64,000 nt of DNA from Halorientalis sp. IM1011 (GTDB lineage: Archaea > Halobacteriota > Halobacteria > Halobacteriales > Haloarculaceae): assembly GCF_001989615.1 (NCBI RefSeq), contig NZ_CP019067.1:2666001-2730000 (forward strand). Reading direction: 5' to 3'. A model generated the notes under the pieces. The model was not told where the DNA came from and did not search any database. It worked only from the letters and a program-made list of their open reading frames with translations. The translations under genes were made by a program, and so were the position numbers. This document shows, piece after piece, positions 62,854-64,000 of the stretch; position 1 is the first letter of the stretch; each line of letters opens with the position of its first letter.

Positions 62854-62914
62854 GGCCCGGACGTAACACTCTCTCAGACTCACAGGACGGCCGCGCCGTC
62901 CTGCGGTACCTACC

Positions 62915-64000
62915 ATGACCGACAACGACACACGTGGGAGCCCCTACGCACCCCACACCGAGGCGGAGACGGCGGCCATGCTCGACGCCGTCGGCGTCGA
63001 CAGCGAGGAAGCACTGTTCGACATCCCAGCGGCCGTCCGCTTTACCGACGAGTTCGGTATCGACCCCGGGAGCGAGCGCGAGGTCCGTCGCGACGTCGAG
63101 CGCACGCTGTCGCGCAACGACGACCTGACCGAACTGCTCGGCCGCGGCCACTACGACCACTACGTCCCGTCGCTCGTCGACCACCTGGCCGACCGCTCGG
63201 AGTTTCTCACCTCCTACACGCAGTACCAGCCCGAGGTCGCGCAGGGCTTCCTGCAGGCGCTCTTCGAGTACCAGTCGATGCTCGTCGAGTTCACTGGGTT
63301 AGACGTGGCCAACTGCTCGATGTACGACGCCGCCACGGCGCTCGGCGAGGCCGCCACGCTCGCCCAGCGCGTCCGCTCTGTCTCGGGCGACCGCGTGCTC
63401 GTCCCCGCCCACATCGCACCCGGCCGGCGCGAGGTCCTCGAAAACTACGCCGAGGGCGTGGGCGTCACCGTCGAGTCCTATCCGATGGACGACGGGGCCG
63501 TCGACACAGATGCCCTCGAAGGCACGATTGGAGATGACGTGGCGATGGTCTACGCCGAGACGCCGACGGTGCGGGGCGTGATCGAGGAGTCGCTGTCGGC
63601 AGTCGGCGACCTCGCCGCGGCCCACGACGCGCTGTTCTGTCTCGGCTCGGATCCGGTGGCGCTCGCGCTGCTGGAGGAACCAGCGAGCGTCGGCGCGGAC
63701 GTGGTGATCGGCGACGCAAGCACCCTCGGTCTGGGCCGTAGCTACGGGATGGGGCTGGGGATGTTCGCGACACGGGAGGAGTACCTCCGGCAGGTCCCCG
63801 GTCGACTGGTCGGGGCGGCCGAGGACGACGGCGGTCGGCGGGCTTACACCCTGACCCTGCAGACCCGCGAACAGCACATCCGGAAGGAACGAGCCACCTC
63901 CAACATCTGTACGAACCAGGCGTGGGTGGCGCTGCGGACGGCGATCCACGCGGCGTGGCTCGGCCCGGACGGACTGGTCGATCTGGCCGAGGATTGCGTG
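62915..64000 (+). CDS. gcvPA: Glycine dehydrogenase (decarboxylating) subunit 1, GcvPA (partial, runs off the right edge)
   Basis: An ATG at 62915 opens 362 codons to the window end with no stop. The product has [80 protein letters not shown], and [20 protein letters not shown]. This is the N-terminal half of the two-subunit P protein found in archaea and some bacteria. With GcvPB it decarboxylates glycine and passes the aminomethyl group to GcvH. gcvPB is expected just to the right. The antiporter gene separates it from gcvTH. Confidence 0.93.
   Translation, partial: MTDNDTRGSPYAPHTEAETAAMLDAVGVDSEEALFDIPAAVRFTDEFGIDPGSEREVRRDVERTLSRNDDLTELLGRGHYDHYVPSLVDHLADRSEFLTSYTQYQPEVAQGFLQALFEYQSMLVEFTGLDVANCSMYDAATALGEAATLAQRVRSVSGDRVLVPAHIAPGRREVLENYAEGVGVTVESYPMDDGAVDTDALEGTIGDDVAMVYAETPTVRGVIEESLSAVGDLAAAHDALFCLGSDPVALALLEEPASVGADVVIGDASTLGLGRSYGMGLGMFATREEYLRQVPGRLVGAAEDDGGRRAYTLTLQTREQHIRKERATSNICTNQAWVALRTAIHAAWLGPDGLVDLAEDCV

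Overview
The window is chromosomal DNA from an extremely halophilic archaeon (class Halobacteria). The G+C content is high, and the proteins are strongly acidic. The families are archaeal or haloarchaeal: Cdc48, RfcL, mevalonate-pathway HMG-CoA synthase, a HalOD1-like protein, a Bat-type HTH regulator, B12-dependent ribonucleotide reductase, and the split trpDFEG operon. TATA-like boxes commonly sit 25-35 bp upstream of start codons, as expected for leaderless or short-leader archaeal transcripts. A tRNA-Met carries an archaeal intron. Gene content would fit a member of the Haloarculaceae, but genus and species cannot be fixed from the sequence. I see no plasmid, virus, insertion sequence, CRISPR array or rRNA.

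Layout. 1-8.1 kb: a cut-off response regulator, Cdc48, a STAS-like protein, a CBS/ribosome-hibernation fusion, a PAS-GAF histidine kinase, an HNH nuclease and tRNA-Val. 8.2-12.5 kb: trpD-trpF-trpE-trpG with overlapping start and stop codons. 12.9-20.6 kb: ribonucleotide reductase, small zinc-binding and membrane proteins, and a secreted protein rich in Asp, Glu, Thr and Pro. 20.7-21.2 kb: intron-containing tRNA-Met followed by a non-coding tract with repeated pieces of that tRNA's 3' end. 21.2-28 kb: folate enzyme, Bat-like regulator, a soluble chemoreceptor-like protein, a CBS protein and RNase HI. 28-36.9 kb: malic enzyme, a half-size heme A synthase, RfcL, membrane proteins, an XRE regulator, a lipoprotein and a membrane zinc protease, with three copies of a structured intergenic repeat. 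37-45 kb: HMG-CoA synthase, two pilin-like proteins, DUF2150, TatD-like hydrolase, cation exchanger, NYN nuclease and HalOD1-like protein. 45.3-56.9 kb: a complete urea-use island, ureBCAGDEF on the minus strand facing a UreH-like metal permease and urtABCDE on the plus strand. 57-64 kb: thiC, gcvT, gcvH, an SRPBCC protein, a decayed gene, a Na+/H+ antiporter and the start of gcvPA.

How genes work together. UrtABCDE imports urea, UreABC hydrolyses it, UreDEFG load nickel, and the UreH-like permease probably supplies nickel. GcvT, GcvH and GcvPA are parts of the glycine cleavage system. TrpD, TrpF, TrpE and TrpG cover four of the tryptophan-pathway functions.

Most unusual signals: (1) a three-copy family of intergenic elements with conserved boxes and compensating hairpins at 28018-28146, 32638-32757 and 35374-35619; (2) fragments of the tRNA-Met 3' end reiterated about every 150 bp downstream of that gene; (3) two short upstream reading frames, before nrdJ and urtA, whose stop codon overlaps the GTG start of the main gene; (4) a four-CBS plus HPF-like fusion protein; (5) two gene-like segments whose expected ATG reads ACG or ATA. 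All assignments are by reading motifs and context; no database search was run.
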